Assembly: GCA_012934845.2 (NCBI GenBank)
Contig: WNNJ02000366.1
Coordinates: forward strand, 1-64,000
Direction: 5' to 3'
Length of the DNA: 64,000 nucleotides
Origin: Pomphorhynchus laevis
Lineage: Eukaryota > Acanthocephala > Palaeacanthocephala > Echinorhynchida > Pomphorhynchidae
Positions 35,036-45,241 of the stretch are shown in pieces. The notes under the pieces are model-generated. The model was not told the origin of the DNA, did no database searches, and saw only the letters and a program-made list of their open reading frames with translations. The translations under genes were made by a program, and so were the position numbers. Position 1 is the stretch's first letter, and the number at the start of each line of letters is the position of its first letter.

Positions 35036-37620
35036 TTTTTTAATAGCAGATACACTAATGTAGCCACTGTCTCATCAAAACCGATTTTATCTCCAGTTAA
35101 AATTAACAATATTCCGACTTTCCTCATGAAAGACGATGCGGTAATACCCGGAAAAGATTTTAGCATAAACAGCATTCGATTTATTAATAGTAACAAGGGA
35201 TTTCCCATCTTGGTGGCGTTTTGAAACCCCCGGTTGATGTCGCTCTGAATCTTGCTAACTCAACCTGTAACCCCTTTATGGGTATAATCTGAAATTTACC
35301 GTAATAGAAACAGATGGATTAATGCACCCACACTGCAAAACTTGCCACCAGTGGGGGCATTGGTCCTATGGTTGCTCCTTGCATACGAAATGCGGGGTAT
35401 GATGCTCGAGTACGTTACACGAGACAAAATTGGAAAATAAACTTTACTGTTCAAACTACGGGGGCGAGCACCCTGTATGGCCAAATAAATGTGTTTGTTT
35501 CAAGAATTATCAAAAACGCCGCAGGCTAGATAAACCCAAACCTGTATGTTTTTCAGTTGCCGCCACAGCAGTGAAGAATGATGAATGTCTCCGTGGTGGA
35601 AATACTGGAACCCATTAAAATGAAACATCGTGAGTCTATGGTTCCATTATAAAAATCTGGTAAAAACCTTTGTTAATCAACTGGGTAATTCCACTCGGTT
35701 CTTCCTGTTGTGATGCAGAGTAACAAGAAAAATATGCCCAAAACCAAGAAGAGAAATAGTTCAACTCAGTTTGTTGTACCGAAAAAGTTTGGGTGTAATC
35801 AACAGAGCCATTTTTGGGCAGTAACATCCCAGGGAAATAAAGATCATGCCCGTGGGCAAATGTCTTCAACTGCAAGAACAGGAGGCGAAAAGGGCGTCCT
35901 TTCCTCCTCTGGATCCACTATGCAGAAGGCATCTAACTCCGATTATACTAACGCAATGAGAAGTACTCAAGAACCTTTCTCACTAAATATTCTTATGTAG
36001 AATTCGGAAGGTGCTTCCGTCCTTAGGCTTCTATCTGGTGGAGAATTCAGATGTTATAGTCCTTCAGGAGACGCGGTCAATCCGTCTCCCCCAGGACATA
36101 ACTTGATTTACCCCAAAGCATATTTACACACACTTTACTTCGTACATAACCCATCCACACTCCTCTTCATCTTAAGGTATTTTAACCCTTGTAAAATGCT
36201 CCTTAAGGTTCTCCCTCTTATTAAACTATTCGTGCCCAGCCCTTTCTTGTTTAGTTATATCACTGGTTAAGAATGGTAAACGCATCAACCTAGCCAATGT
36301 CTACATCCGGCAGAGGAGATTCAAAAAAACGTGATATCATGGACCATATTTTAGGTAGCGGTTATATGTTACCCAGTGAATTCAACGACAGAACTGGTCG
36401 TTAGATTAATTCAGCACTTCGCGGAGCCAGTAACGATTATCTTATACACAAACCGCCGACTCCTACCTTCATTGCTTAACAACAAATTCACTACTCGACA
36501 TATTATTGCTAGGACGTAGTTGTTAAAACCCATCTGCACTGAGAAGTCGCGTCAACAATTGATCACCTTTCATGGCATAATACGCTGGCAGCTTGAGGAA
36601 AGCACGTTGCTTAGAGAAAGGTTGCACTTTGATCCAATTAGAGTAGCCTTCTTTCAGATAGCTATCCAACTCTTCCCCTGAATAGGAAATGAGAGTTTGA
36701 CCGATTTTAATTCCTACCTCTCTTCGCAATCTACTTGGATCCTGTCGACTACCTATAAAAATCGCATTTACAGTCCCACTCCGACAAAATTCAAGGTCGT
36801 AGTGAAAATGCTGCATCTTCCCAATCTCTCTGCATTATTTAGGCAGGTTCTCTCGAATGAATACTGGAGCTCTATATATAAACCCATGCTGAGTATGGAC
36901 AGAGGGGCTAAGACGAGTATTGCTCGTCTTAGCCCCTCTCAGACTTCTTTCTGGAAGATGTTCAAGAAGCAGAGTCTTGTCATTTGGCAGCGTAGGCATT
37001 GATAAAGTTTTGGAGGAGTCACCAGCCCTACATATTTATGGAGCTACGCTTTCTCCCCAGCTAATCCCGCCTTGAGGTGACTTCAGGAGCAGGGATTTAT
37101 TTGTCATGAATATCCTTAACTCGAAGGGCCTACTTCCGCGAACCTTCAAATCCGTCGTTTCATTCTCTTCTTGACGGTCGATCAAAGTAGAGAAGTGGCC
37201 GTCACAATGCTATTAGCCACACCATCCGATGTAGCCGGCATCAACATCAGCCAAAGAATATTTTTACTTAAGCGAAATTCGGTTTCATGTCCCAAAGACC
37301 TGCAGTCTATTTCTATTCAAAATTCCCTCATCTCCGTCTACGAAAAAGCGCTTGCATGTAGAACCTGCGTTTAATTAAGTAGGCGTAATTGGATGCAACC
37401 GAGTTTTCATGGGTTTGTCAAAGGTCGCTCGGTCCATTCTACAATTGGTGAAGTGCATCCGTTTTATCAAGATAACATTCATCATCTTTATGTTGCTGTT
37501 TTTTTTTTAACTTTTCTGCCGTATTTGACCGAATCTCCATTCTTTTCGTTATCTCATCTCTAAGGTCCCTTAGGCTGCCTGCAAGAATTGTTAACAGGGT
37601 AGAGATTCTGCTGTACTCCA
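35036..37620 (+). mobile_element. Jockey-like LINE, copy C (ORF1, endonuclease, RT start)
   Basis: The longest copy of this family. ORF1 pieces: VKINNIPTFLMKDDAVIPGK (about 35090-35160), MHPHCKTCHQWGHWSYGC (35320-35375), LYCSNYGGEHPVWPNKCVCF (35440-35500). ORF2 starts near 35957 (MRSTQEPFSLNIL) with endonuclease text VIVLQETRSIRL, NVYIRQRRFKK and NDRTGR (36050-36400). A linker has SLTDFNSYLSSQSTWILSTT (36690-36755). RT beginnings include LLKRNSVSCPKDLQSISIQN and FHGFVKGRSVHSTIGEV (37265-37455). Many stops and shifts. A perfect hairpin sits at 36897-36940. Confidence 0.72.
36897..36940. repeat. Perfect short palindrome inside LINE copy C
   Basis: AGAGGGGCTAAGACGAG and its exact complement CTCGTCTTAGCCCCTCT flank the loop TATTG: 17-bp arms with a 5-base loop. 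It lies within the ORF2 linker and has no counterpart that I can see in the other copies, which are truncated before this point. Confidence 0.85.
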
Positions 37621-37689
37621 AGCAATTCTACTATAAAAATGACCCTGATGCACGTCAGGAGCATCTTCACGGCAAACACAAGCTCTTAT

Positions 37690-39240
37690 TGTTACTAATC
37701 GAAATAGTAAACATCGTATGATAGTTGATTATTCATGAACTATTACTAAACTCACACTTCTGGATGGATATCCTTTACCGAGAACTAACAATCTAATTTA
37801 CAAAATTTCCAAAAATAATTTTTTAGCACTTGCGACGTAAAATCGGCTTACAGTCAAATACCACTGCAACCTCAAGATAGGGAATTTATCATTAGAAAAG
37901 TATACCTTTAGATTTAACTAACGGAGTTGTCGCATTTCACCGAATTATGGACTTTTTGGTTAGAGAAGAGAAGTTTCAAGGTATATTTAAATATCTATAT
38001 GATGTGGTTATTGCTGGTGTTACTAAATAAGATTACGATATAAACTAAAAGTATATTATTATAGGAACGAAGAAGAAAATATCCTTTATTTGATTAAAAT
38101 TTTATATTTTGATAGCTCCTGCTATCATCATCAGGATTACATTTTTTGTAATCCTGATGATGATAGCAGGAGCTACCCAAATATAGAATTTTAATCAAAT
38201 AAAGGATATTCTCTTCTTCGTTCCTATAATAATATATATTTGAAATGGAAGAAGATTGTGGATTTAGTATTTATTATAAACTAAAAGATTTATGGCGATG
38301 ATAATTTAATATAATCTTACATTAAATACTGATACATCTACAGGTTGCCCTAACTCAATAAAAATGCTTGGTTATCTTATAGGTGATAATATTATTCAAC
38401 CTGATCTTGACAGAATGGAACATTTAGTGCTAATAAAATCTCCGAATGAAAAATGTAAGAATTATAGGTTCGTTCACTTATCATTCACAGTAGTTAACAA
38501 AATTTTCTGACCGTACTTGACCACTTGCTGAAACATGTCTTTTCCGAAGTCAGATGAAACCTTAAAATCGTTCGATGACTTAAAAGCTCAGAGAATTATC
38601 ATTTCGTTGTCGAAACAGATACTTTTCGATTTGTTTTATCCTGTACATTAAGTCAGGATGGTCGTCCGAAAGCCTTCTATACTTGGATATTATCTAAGCA
38701 TTAAAAGATACATTCTTCTGTAGAGATCGACGCTTTGGCAATCGCTTAAAATTTAAGGCGATGAAAACATTATTTCATTAGTTGACATTATATATTATAG
38801 CGGATAAAATGTAAATTTAATATGTATTCTTAAGCAATATTAAAAGTACTATCATAAATGATAAACTGCAACGTTGGCGACTTGAGTTATAGGAATTCCA
38901 TTTTGGCATATCTTTCAGACTGAGTATTCGAAATGTCGCAGTTGGTGCGTTCGCCACTGCTCAAATGTGTTACAATTTATAAAAAACATCTGAACTACCC
39001 AGGGGTCATAGTCTACTGCCACCCTGGAGAAATACGCTTGTGACATTATGTAAGATCTCATAATCTCCCTTTTTCGATTATTGAAGTTCGCGAAATAACT
39101 TCACGATGTGAAATTTGTTCAAAAGATAAGCCTTGTTGTTTGGAAGCCGCCTAATGCTACATTGATAAAGTCAACTCAACCAATAGAACGTATTTAAGTT
39201 GACTTTAAAGATTAAACAAACAATCCTTTCTTGATTCAAG
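37690..39240 (+). mobile_element. Ty3/gypsy (CsRn1-like) pol, copy 2a
   Basis: Reverse transcriptase text: DYSRTITKLTLLDGYPLPRT (about 37720-37780), AYSQIPLQPQDREFIIRKVY (about 37850-37905). After the palindrome at 38053-38238: CPNSIKMLGYLIGDNIIQPD (about 38350-38410). RNase H text: GRPKAFYTWILSKH and HSSVEIDALAIA (about 38660-38750). Integrase zinc-binding text: LNYPGVIVYCHPGEIRL-like, NLPFSIIEVREITSRCEICS and KDKP (about 38995-39130). Many stops. No LTRs identified. Confidence 0.72.
38053..38238. repeat. Palindrome inserted in gypsy RT, with hammerhead-like arms
   Basis: Arms 38053-38141 and 38147-38238 are near-perfect reverse complements around a TTTTT loop. Reading outward, each arm carries CTGATGA (38154-38160 plus; 38134-38128 minus) and a GATAGC...GCTATC stem (6 bp on the minus arm). 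AAAA or CAAA stands where GAAA would be, then ATAT. It lies between the gypsy RT halves and so is a later insertion. Confidence 0.75.
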
Positions 39241-39479
39241 GTAATCTACATTTGTTAATACCAAACCATCACGAACATATTCCGCATCACCACCACCGCA
39301 CACAGCAGGTATACGATCACTACTAAATAGGGAATAATTTGGAATGCGTATATCATCGTCAAAGTGACAATGCAGCCAACATTATGATATACAAAACACA
39401 TCAAAACGTTACTCACATTGGATAATGGACTAATCAATAAAACTACGACCGTAAATCGATTGTACAACGTTTCCTATGA

Positions 39480-41040
39480 AGTCTAAAGCTAGAAAAGCTT
39501 TCAAAACCATGTGCAAAAATGTTATTAAAGCAGTCTTAATTACTATCGATCCGAACAAATTATTAGCGGTACAAACCGATGCTTCAAATCACGCAATTTC
39601 CGCAATGTTGTCTCAGGACGTCAGCCCGTAGCATCTTTCTCTCGAACATTACAACAATCTGTACGAACTTATTCATCAGTTGAGAAAGAAGCACTTGCGG
39701 TTGTCGAGGGGGTTAAATATTGGCGTATTTACCTTTTAGGACGACAATTTCGAATCATGACTACCAGTGAAGCATAGCCTTTATATTCAATAAAAATCAT
39801 CGCAGCCAAAGTAAAAATGAAAAATGCTTAGATGGAGACTTGAATTAGTTTCTTTCGCATTCGAAATAGCATTCCGTCCCAGGACTGAAAACTATACTCC
39901 CGGTATTCTATCAAGAATGCCTTGCTTGTCGTGCATACTGGCAGACCTGAAAACACTTAAAAATATCCATTAAGCATATTATAATCTTTGAGTCACTCAA
40001 CTAAATCGTTTCGTTAAATCGCGAAACCTACCGTATTCGTTAGACGACGTACGAAACGTAATTTCGAATTGCCAAATATGTGCAGTTCTTAAGCCTCGAT
40101 ATTACAGACCACCTGAATATCATCTCGTTAAAGCGACACGACCTTTGGAAAGAATTTCTATGGATTTCAAAAGTTCGCTTCCTAGTAAAAATTTGAACAA
40201 TATAGACGATTTTTCATGGTTTCCTTTCTCATTTGCTTGTCGAGACATGCCTGCCTCTACATTTATCCGATGTTTAAAGTGCTTGTTTTTCATGTTTTGA
40301 AAATTTGAATACCTTCATTGCGACCGAGTCCCGTGTTTTATATCGAAATATTTAAGAACATACCTCCATTAACACGGAATCGCCATTAGCCATTTAGCTC
40401 CATATAATCCTACGGGAAATTCACAAATCGAACGAGCTAATGGCACAATTTGGCGGAGTATCGAATTGGCTCTCCATGCAAGGAATCTTCCAAAATCGCA
40501 GTGGGAGAAATGTCTTCCAATGTCATTGCATTCAATGTATTCACTTCTATGTGTGCCAATAAACTGTACATCACACGAAAGGCTCTTTAAATTTGAACGT
40601 CGTTCTGACTCATATATAAACATACCGCAGTGGTTAACTCCCTGTCTTGTAGTACTAAAATAACATTTGACAACTAGTAAGTATTACGACAAAACAGAAA
40701 TAGTTTAATTACTAGAGAGCAATACGAATACAGCTCAAATTGAACATTCTGATGTGGCTCACACAATAGTTTCCGACAAGGATCTGGCTCATTATTCGAA
40801 CGACTAGACAGAGTTAAGATGTTGCCAAGCTGAGAGTATCCAGAATGAGGCGGATATAAATTACGAGTCGACAGATTAACCTTCGCAAAACCTTATCGAA
40901 TGTGATCAATTCAATGTGTATGATCAAAATCATCACGAGAACATTTTGACGCAGAGACCCCGTATTGGATATGATCTTAAAAACCAAACAGAAACGACAT
41001 TTTCATTAAACGACGAAATCTCGAGAAACACTCTGGAGTT
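39480..41040 (+). mobile_element. Ty3/gypsy (CsRn1-like) RNase H and integrase, copy 2b
   Basis: RNase H text: PNKLLAVQTDASNHAISAML (about 39555-39610) and SSVEKEALAVVEGVKYWRIY (about 39675-39735). Integrase text: SRNLPYSLDDVRNVISNCQI and CAVLKPRYYRPP (about 40020-40110), PLERISMDFKSSLPS (about 40145-40190), LAPYNPTGNSQIERANGTIW and RSIELALHARNLPKSQWEKC (about 40395-40515), and SHERLFKFERRSDSY with PQWL (about 40570-40640). The last block is typical of CsRn1-clade integrases. Frames are broken, and a post-integrase tail decays towards 41040. It repeats domains already in 2a, so it is a separate copy. Confidence 0.75.
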
Positions 41041-41183
41041 AATAGGCCAGCAAATTTGCTCGTCAGCCATCAAGCCTTAACGATTATATTGCTATATTGC
41101 AACGATAGTAATATAGTAAACATCATTCACATTGATTCATTCATTGATTGCCGTCTGCCAGTCCTCCTCTGCATCCAGTAGTG

Positions 41184-41241
41184 GGAGGGATCTGGCACTG
41201 ATGAGTCATTGTGATGACGAAACGGCATTCGTCATTCTTTC
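41184..41241 (+). ncRNA. Hammerhead ribozyme candidate in 311-bp unit 1
   Basis: CTGATGA 41198-41204, stem II GTCA 41205-41208 with TGAC 41215-41218, GAAA 41219-41222, a two-pair stem III (AC 41222-41223 with GT 41231-41232) and the canonical cleavage triplet GTC 41231-41233. A helix GGAGGGAT (41184-41191) with ATTCTTTC (41234-41241), several pairs being G-U, could be stem I. However, six bases (41192-41197) separate it from CTGATGA, so the stem I junction is abnormal. Confidence 0.6.
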
Positions 41242-41494
41242 GCGTCTGGCTTACATGTTTTACAAGAAATTCACGCGGAATGGTCTCACTCTCCTTAAAT
41301 TCATGATAAAAGTTAGCCGATATTAAAGAGACCTGCGCTGGCATTTGCCAGTGCTTTTGCTAATGATCCTTTTTGGTGAAGCTCTAGTACTGATTTAGTA
41401 CTCTACGATGTTACTAGAGAATTTTCTAGTACATCATTCACATTGATTCATTCATTGATTGCCGTCTGCCAGTCCTCCTCTGCATCCAGTAGTG

Positions 41495-41552
41495 GGAGGG
41501 ATCTGGCACTGATGAGTCATTGTGATGACGAAACGGAATTCGTCATTCTTTC
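41495..41552 (+). ncRNA. Hammerhead ribozyme candidate in 311-bp unit 2
   Basis: Same layout as unit 1, 311 bp downstream: CTGATGA 41509-41515, GAAA 41530-41533, GTC 41542-41544. One base of the stem III loop differs (GGCATTC to GGAATTC), leaving all core positions intact. Confidence 0.6.
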
Positions 41553-41740
41553 GCGTCTGGCTTACATGTTTTACAAGAAATTCACGCGGAATGGTTTCAC
41601 TCTCCTTAAATTCATGATGAAAGTTAGCCGATATTAAAGAGACTTGCGCTGGCATCTGCCAGTGCTTTTGCTAATGATCTTTTTTGGTGAAGCTGTAGTG
41701 CTGATTTAGTACTCAATGATGTTACTAGAAAATTTTCTAG

Positions 41741-42878
41741 ATGTCCAAAAAACGGATGAAAAAGTGCATTGACGGACGATCAAAGAATTTTGAAAAAAGC
41801 ATTACACAGTAAACGATAGAAATTCCTGCTGGAATCAAGGAAATGATGACTAAAGAAGACTTTGGAACGACGCAATTGCAGGTTAGTGAGTTTTCTACTG
41901 TTGGAAGGAGAGGGTGAATTACTTCCCCCAATCCCCAAAACAAAAAACCTGGGCATTATTACACTTTTGCAAACAATAGAAAGACACTTCTTGTATAACA
42001 GACTATTACGGGATTTTTCAAATAAATATCCCAACAGAGTAGTCTTTAATTCTGTTAAGTACTATGAGAGCTCTGTGAAAATATCATTCGCGTCAGAAGA
42101 TACTCTTGATCACTGTGGTAATTACTTTGATCAAAACTACAGCAGTTTTGCGACGTTTGTAAAGAAACCTATACTTGCGAAGTTAAAAATTAATAACTTG
42201 CTTTCCTCTATGGAAGAAAATAATTTGGCTACATTATCAAAAACCTACAAAATCCGCAATATACGTTCAATTACCGGCCGTAATGGCCTTCCTATCAATG
42301 TGGGATTCTGTTCTGCCCCAATTGCGCAGGCAGAGGTTCTCGAGAGATCACAATGCAACCCCTTCATGGGGTTCAATCTCAAATTCAAACTAATATCGGC
42401 AGAAGAGTTTACGTACCCGCATTGCAGCCGGTGCCATAAATGGGGGCACTGGGCCTCCAGCTGCAGTGGGATGGCAAGCTGCGGGAAATGCGGGAAAATA
42501 GACTGCCCCGCGATTGACTCAGCTCTTCCCTGTTCTAATGGGATCAAGTGTTGTAATTGTGGCGGGGCTCACCCTGCGTGGGGAAGGAAGTGCCCCCACT
42601 TCAAGGAATATTTTGCAAAGTTCCGTGCGCCAAAATCAGCACCTGAATCATTCGCCAAGTCGGCATATAGATCCTCTGACTGCGAGTCTATGTTAATTAT
42701 GGACCTTATGTTCGAAAATTTCAGAAAGGAAATACAAGAGCTTGTGGCGAAAACAATTTCCAATCTGTTCGTCAATCCGGTTATAACAATTCCAACCGAT
42801 GGGGATACAAATAAAAGAGGGGCGTCGGCTCGGAAATCCAAGAAACGAGGAGCTTCGGCCCAAGCCGTTCCCCCTTAA
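41741..42878 (+). pseudogene. Jockey-like LINE copy D, ORF1 with three zinc knuckles
   Basis: The ATG at 41741 directly follows the tandem leader. The frame has a TAA at 41810 and a shift near 41905; from there it is open to 42878. Open part: YPNRVVFNSVKYYESSVKIS, GRNGLPINVGFCSAPIAQAE, then knuckles CSRCHKWGHWASSC, CGKCGKIDCPAIDSALPC and CCNCGGAHPAWGRKC (about 42420-42600), then a basic Lys/Arg/Ser tail. Such ORF1 proteins bind element RNA. This is the best-preserved ORF1 of the family in the window; copies A, B and C share the knuckle order. Confidence 0.8.
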
Positions 42879-43046
42879 AGATCGGCAAAATGCTTATGGG
42901 CATGAATAGAAGCGCCTCAAAGAGAAATGATGATAATGCCCGGGGGCAAGTACCCACTCTGGGCGGCGCTAGTGGTAGAGGGTGCAATCCTTCCACCCCT
43001 AGCTCTGTCTAGGATGTGGCAATCCCCTTCCAGCTAAACTAACACA

Positions 43047-43583
43047 ATGCAAAGTAATCAAGAGCCTTTTTCACTGAATATCCTTCAGTTGAATTCGGGA
43101 GGTGCTTTTGCCCTTAGCTTTTTATCTGGTAGAGATGTAGATGTTATAGTCCTTCAGGAGACGCGGTCTATCCGTATCCCCAAGGACATTACTCGATTTA
43201 TCCATCAGCATATATACACCCACTTCACTCCGTATATAACCCCTCCTCACTCCTCTTCATCTCAAAGTCTTTTAACCTTAGTTAAATCCTCGTTAAGATC
43301 TTCCCTCCTTCTTAACTATTCTTGTCCAGCCCTATCTTGTTTGGCTAAATCACTTCGTAAGAACGGTAAATGCATCAGTATAGCCAATATTTATATACGG
43401 CCAGGAGAAATTCACAAGAACCGTGACCTTCTGGATAGTATATTAGGTAGTGGCTATGACATGTTACTTGGTGACTTCAACGACAGAACTGGTCGTTGGA
43501 TTAATGCTGCAAACCGCAGAGACAGAATCGACTATCTTATTCACAAATCACCTTCCCCCATGGCGGTTTTGCTTGTATTTTAG
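43047..43583 (+). pseudogene. Jockey-like LINE copy D, ORF2 endonuclease start, truncated
   Basis: ATG at 43047: MQSNQEPFSLNILQLNSGGA, then VDVIVLQETRSIR (endonuclease glutamate box), CISIANIYIRPGEIHKNRD and YDMLLGDFNDRTGRWINAAN (aspartate/asparagine box). From about 43560 the reading frame runs into the inverted PLE fragment, so the endonuclease lacks its C-terminal histidine box and there is no reverse transcriptase. Confidence 0.85.
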
Positions 43584-44010
43584 GCAGCAGGTACATATGC
43601 CCTGGGTTTGGCTTGTCAACTAGGATTCTTCGACGTTCTTCCTTTTTGAAATGCTTCGAAATCATGTTTGTAACATTTTTGATAATGTTCACATTTTCTT
43701 TCACTGTTAGAGATCTTTCACAACATCTCTATTCTTAGCTAGCTCTTCAACTGCCTTCTTTGATTCAAACGAGATGTTGCATTTAGTGTGTGTTTGGATG
43801 CATGTCGACATATTTTTGGATCAAATTGTTCTTTAGAAGCATCTTACGACCAACATTTTTAAGCGATTCATCTTCTAATGGTGCAAATATACCACGTGTC
43901 ATCGATCGTAGGTTATTTAGTAATTGCATGTGATTAAATTCCGTAGGAGTTGGGGTGAATTTCAAACCAAGTGAGAGAACTTTACGTTGTGCGTCAGTGA
44001 GAAAAAACAT
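43560..44010 (-). mobile_element. PLE N-terminal and early RT fragment, inverted
   Basis: Minus strand: FFLTDAQRKVLSLGLKFTPT and EFNHMQLLNNLRSMTRGIF (44010-43850), and at the far end NPGHMYLLPKIQAKPP (about 43610-43565), the YLLPK block that begins PLE reverse transcriptases. It joins head to head with the GIY-YIG fragment at 43980. Confidence 0.75.
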
Positions 44011-44345
44011 ACATAAACGTGAGAAAAACGATGGGGCAGTGAGACATTGGGTCGAAAATCCTGATCACATCATGGATACAATTATCATAAATGCAGATCT
44101 ACCGGACGAAACGGAAAGAAAATCGAACGAGCTATACTGGATCGGGCAGTTGATGACAGACAAGCAGCTGAAACAGAACATATATACCATCTGCCCTGAA
44201 ATCGTAATATATGCTCTATTTATGAAATTATACAAACTCAGAAATAAAAATAATATAAGCCGTTTATCTGAGAATTCCTTCTTGAAATATGACGTTACAT
44301 TGTATTGTATATATATGAATGTTCCAATCAAAAAAACTGTGATTA
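43980..44345 (+). mobile_element. PLE GIY-YIG C-terminal end and 3' region
   Basis: Plus-strand text KREKNDGAVRHWVENPDHIM, INADLPDETERKSNELYWIG and QLMTDKQLKQNIYTICPEIV is the C-terminal end of a PLE GIY-YIG domain. A hammerhead core follows directly (44346-44379). The same 3' region recurs on the minus strand at 52660-52460. Confidence 0.75.
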
Positions 44346-44379
44346 CTGACGAAGCTTTATTGTTGAAGCGAAACGCGTT
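44346..44379 (+). ncRNA. Hammerhead ribozyme candidate in PLE 3' region
   Basis: CTGACGA 44346-44352 (fits CTGANGA), stem II GCTT 44354-44357 with AAGC 44366-44369 after one bulged A, GAAA 44370-44373, then ACGCGT 44373-44378 and T. ACGCGT is self-complementary and is too short to close a monomer loop well, so dimeric folding is likely if active. Predicted cleavage is after 44379. Confidence 0.65.
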
Positions 44380-44525
44380 TATAAAAAACACATCAAGTGC
44401 TCTTATTTATTTTTATTTCGGGTATATATATGTATATATCTGATTTGTCATTGTATGCTGCGATCTGGGATCCAAGTTAGATTCGTTCATATATTGAAAA
44501 TTCACGAAAATACCAGAGAAGTCTT
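44380..44525 (+). repeat. PLE tail flanking the satellite on the left
   Basis: AAAAAACACATCAAGTGC through AGAGAAGTCTT. The same sequence appears at 52177-52315 (plus) and 52460-52320 (minus). The satellite starts immediately after it. Confidence 0.85.
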
Positions 44526-45011
44526 CGCATTGGAAACCAGCTACAGAATCCTTCCTTCATGATATCCAATTCCATACACCCTGACTACTAACGGCGCCAT
44601 TGCCACAACCGTTTTCGTTTCGCCCGCTTTTTGCCACATGTTGGTAGCCCCGGGCTCGTCAGAAGGCTGACTACCAACTCTTCGCCTTTTGAAATTTGAC
44701 TTATCCGAGATTCGAGCTGTCGCTCTCCGTACTTGGCTTGCGCTCTTGACTGCTAGGCTACGAATCCAGGATTACCAGATTTCACACAGTATATGAAACC
44801 TTCCATCATGATATCCAGAAACTGCATTGTCCGAGATGCTTCTCTGGCATGCTTATTATAGATTTTACCGTTTGAGATCATGAAGATCGATTGGAATCGG
44901 GACTGGTGATCCTTTGATGGATTCTTATTTATGTAACGAATAGTTGCTAGGTCACACGAGGTGACTTTCGCATTGGAAACCAGCTACAGAATCCTTCCTT
45001 CATGATATCCA

Positions 45012-45241
45012 ATTCCATACACCCTGACTACTAACGGCGCCATTGCCACAACCGTTTTCGTTTCGCCCGCTTTTTGCCACATGTTGGTAGCCCCGGGCTC
45101 GTCAGAAGGCTGACTACCAACTCTTCGCCTTTTGAAATTTGACTTATCCGAGATTCGAGCTGTCGCTCTCCGTACTTGGCTTGCGCTCTTGACTGCTAGG
45201 CTACGAATCCAGGATTACCAGATTTCACACAGTATATGAAA
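45012..45241 (-). mobile_element. SINE-like insert inside each satellite monomer (example unit)
   Basis: Between two 19-bp near-identical direct repeats (44993-45011 and 45242-45260, CCTTCCTTCATGATATCCA against CCTTCCATCATGATATCCA) lie 230 bp. On the minus strand these carry an A-box-like TAGCCTAGCAGT (45203-45192), a B-box-like GCTCGAATCTC (45160-45150), then the hammerhead core. This is the layout of a tRNA-derived SINE with target-site duplication. It resembles published schistosome Sm-alpha repeats, which pair a pol III promoter with a hammerhead. Confidence 0.7.
45049..45112 (-). ncRNA. Hammerhead ribozyme candidate in satellite monomer (example unit)
   Basis: Minus strand: CTGACGA 45105-45099, stem II GCCCG 45098-45094 with CGGGC 45069-45065 (5 perfect pairs, a 24-base loop that can itself fold), GAAA 45064-45061. 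Stem III is AC 45061-45060 with GT 45052-45051, and the predicted cleavage is after T 45050. Stem I is only partial (AGCC before the core against GGC after the cut, with a mismatch). The same layout repeats in essentially every unit. Confidence 0.68.

Larger units (their letters stand above)
41121..41741 (+). repeat. Two tandem 311-bp repeats forming the 5' leader of LINE copy D
   Basis: Unit 1 starts at 41121 and unit 2 at 41432, each beginning CATCATTCACATTGATTCATTC. They differ at about ten positions. Unit 2 ends with TTTTCTAG exactly where the ATG of LINE ORF1 begins (41741). Each unit contains the hammerhead-like core described separately. Tandem 5' monomers are known as promoters in other LINEs (for example mouse L1), and tandem repeats with hammerheads are known from PLEs and retrozymes. 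I know of no standard family that combines them. Confidence 0.88.

Noticed and set aside
41132-41655. Short duplicated frames (64 and 67 codons) in the 311-bp repeats
   Set aside because: They appear on both strands simply because the two repeat units are alike; no family, start context or conservation supports a protein.
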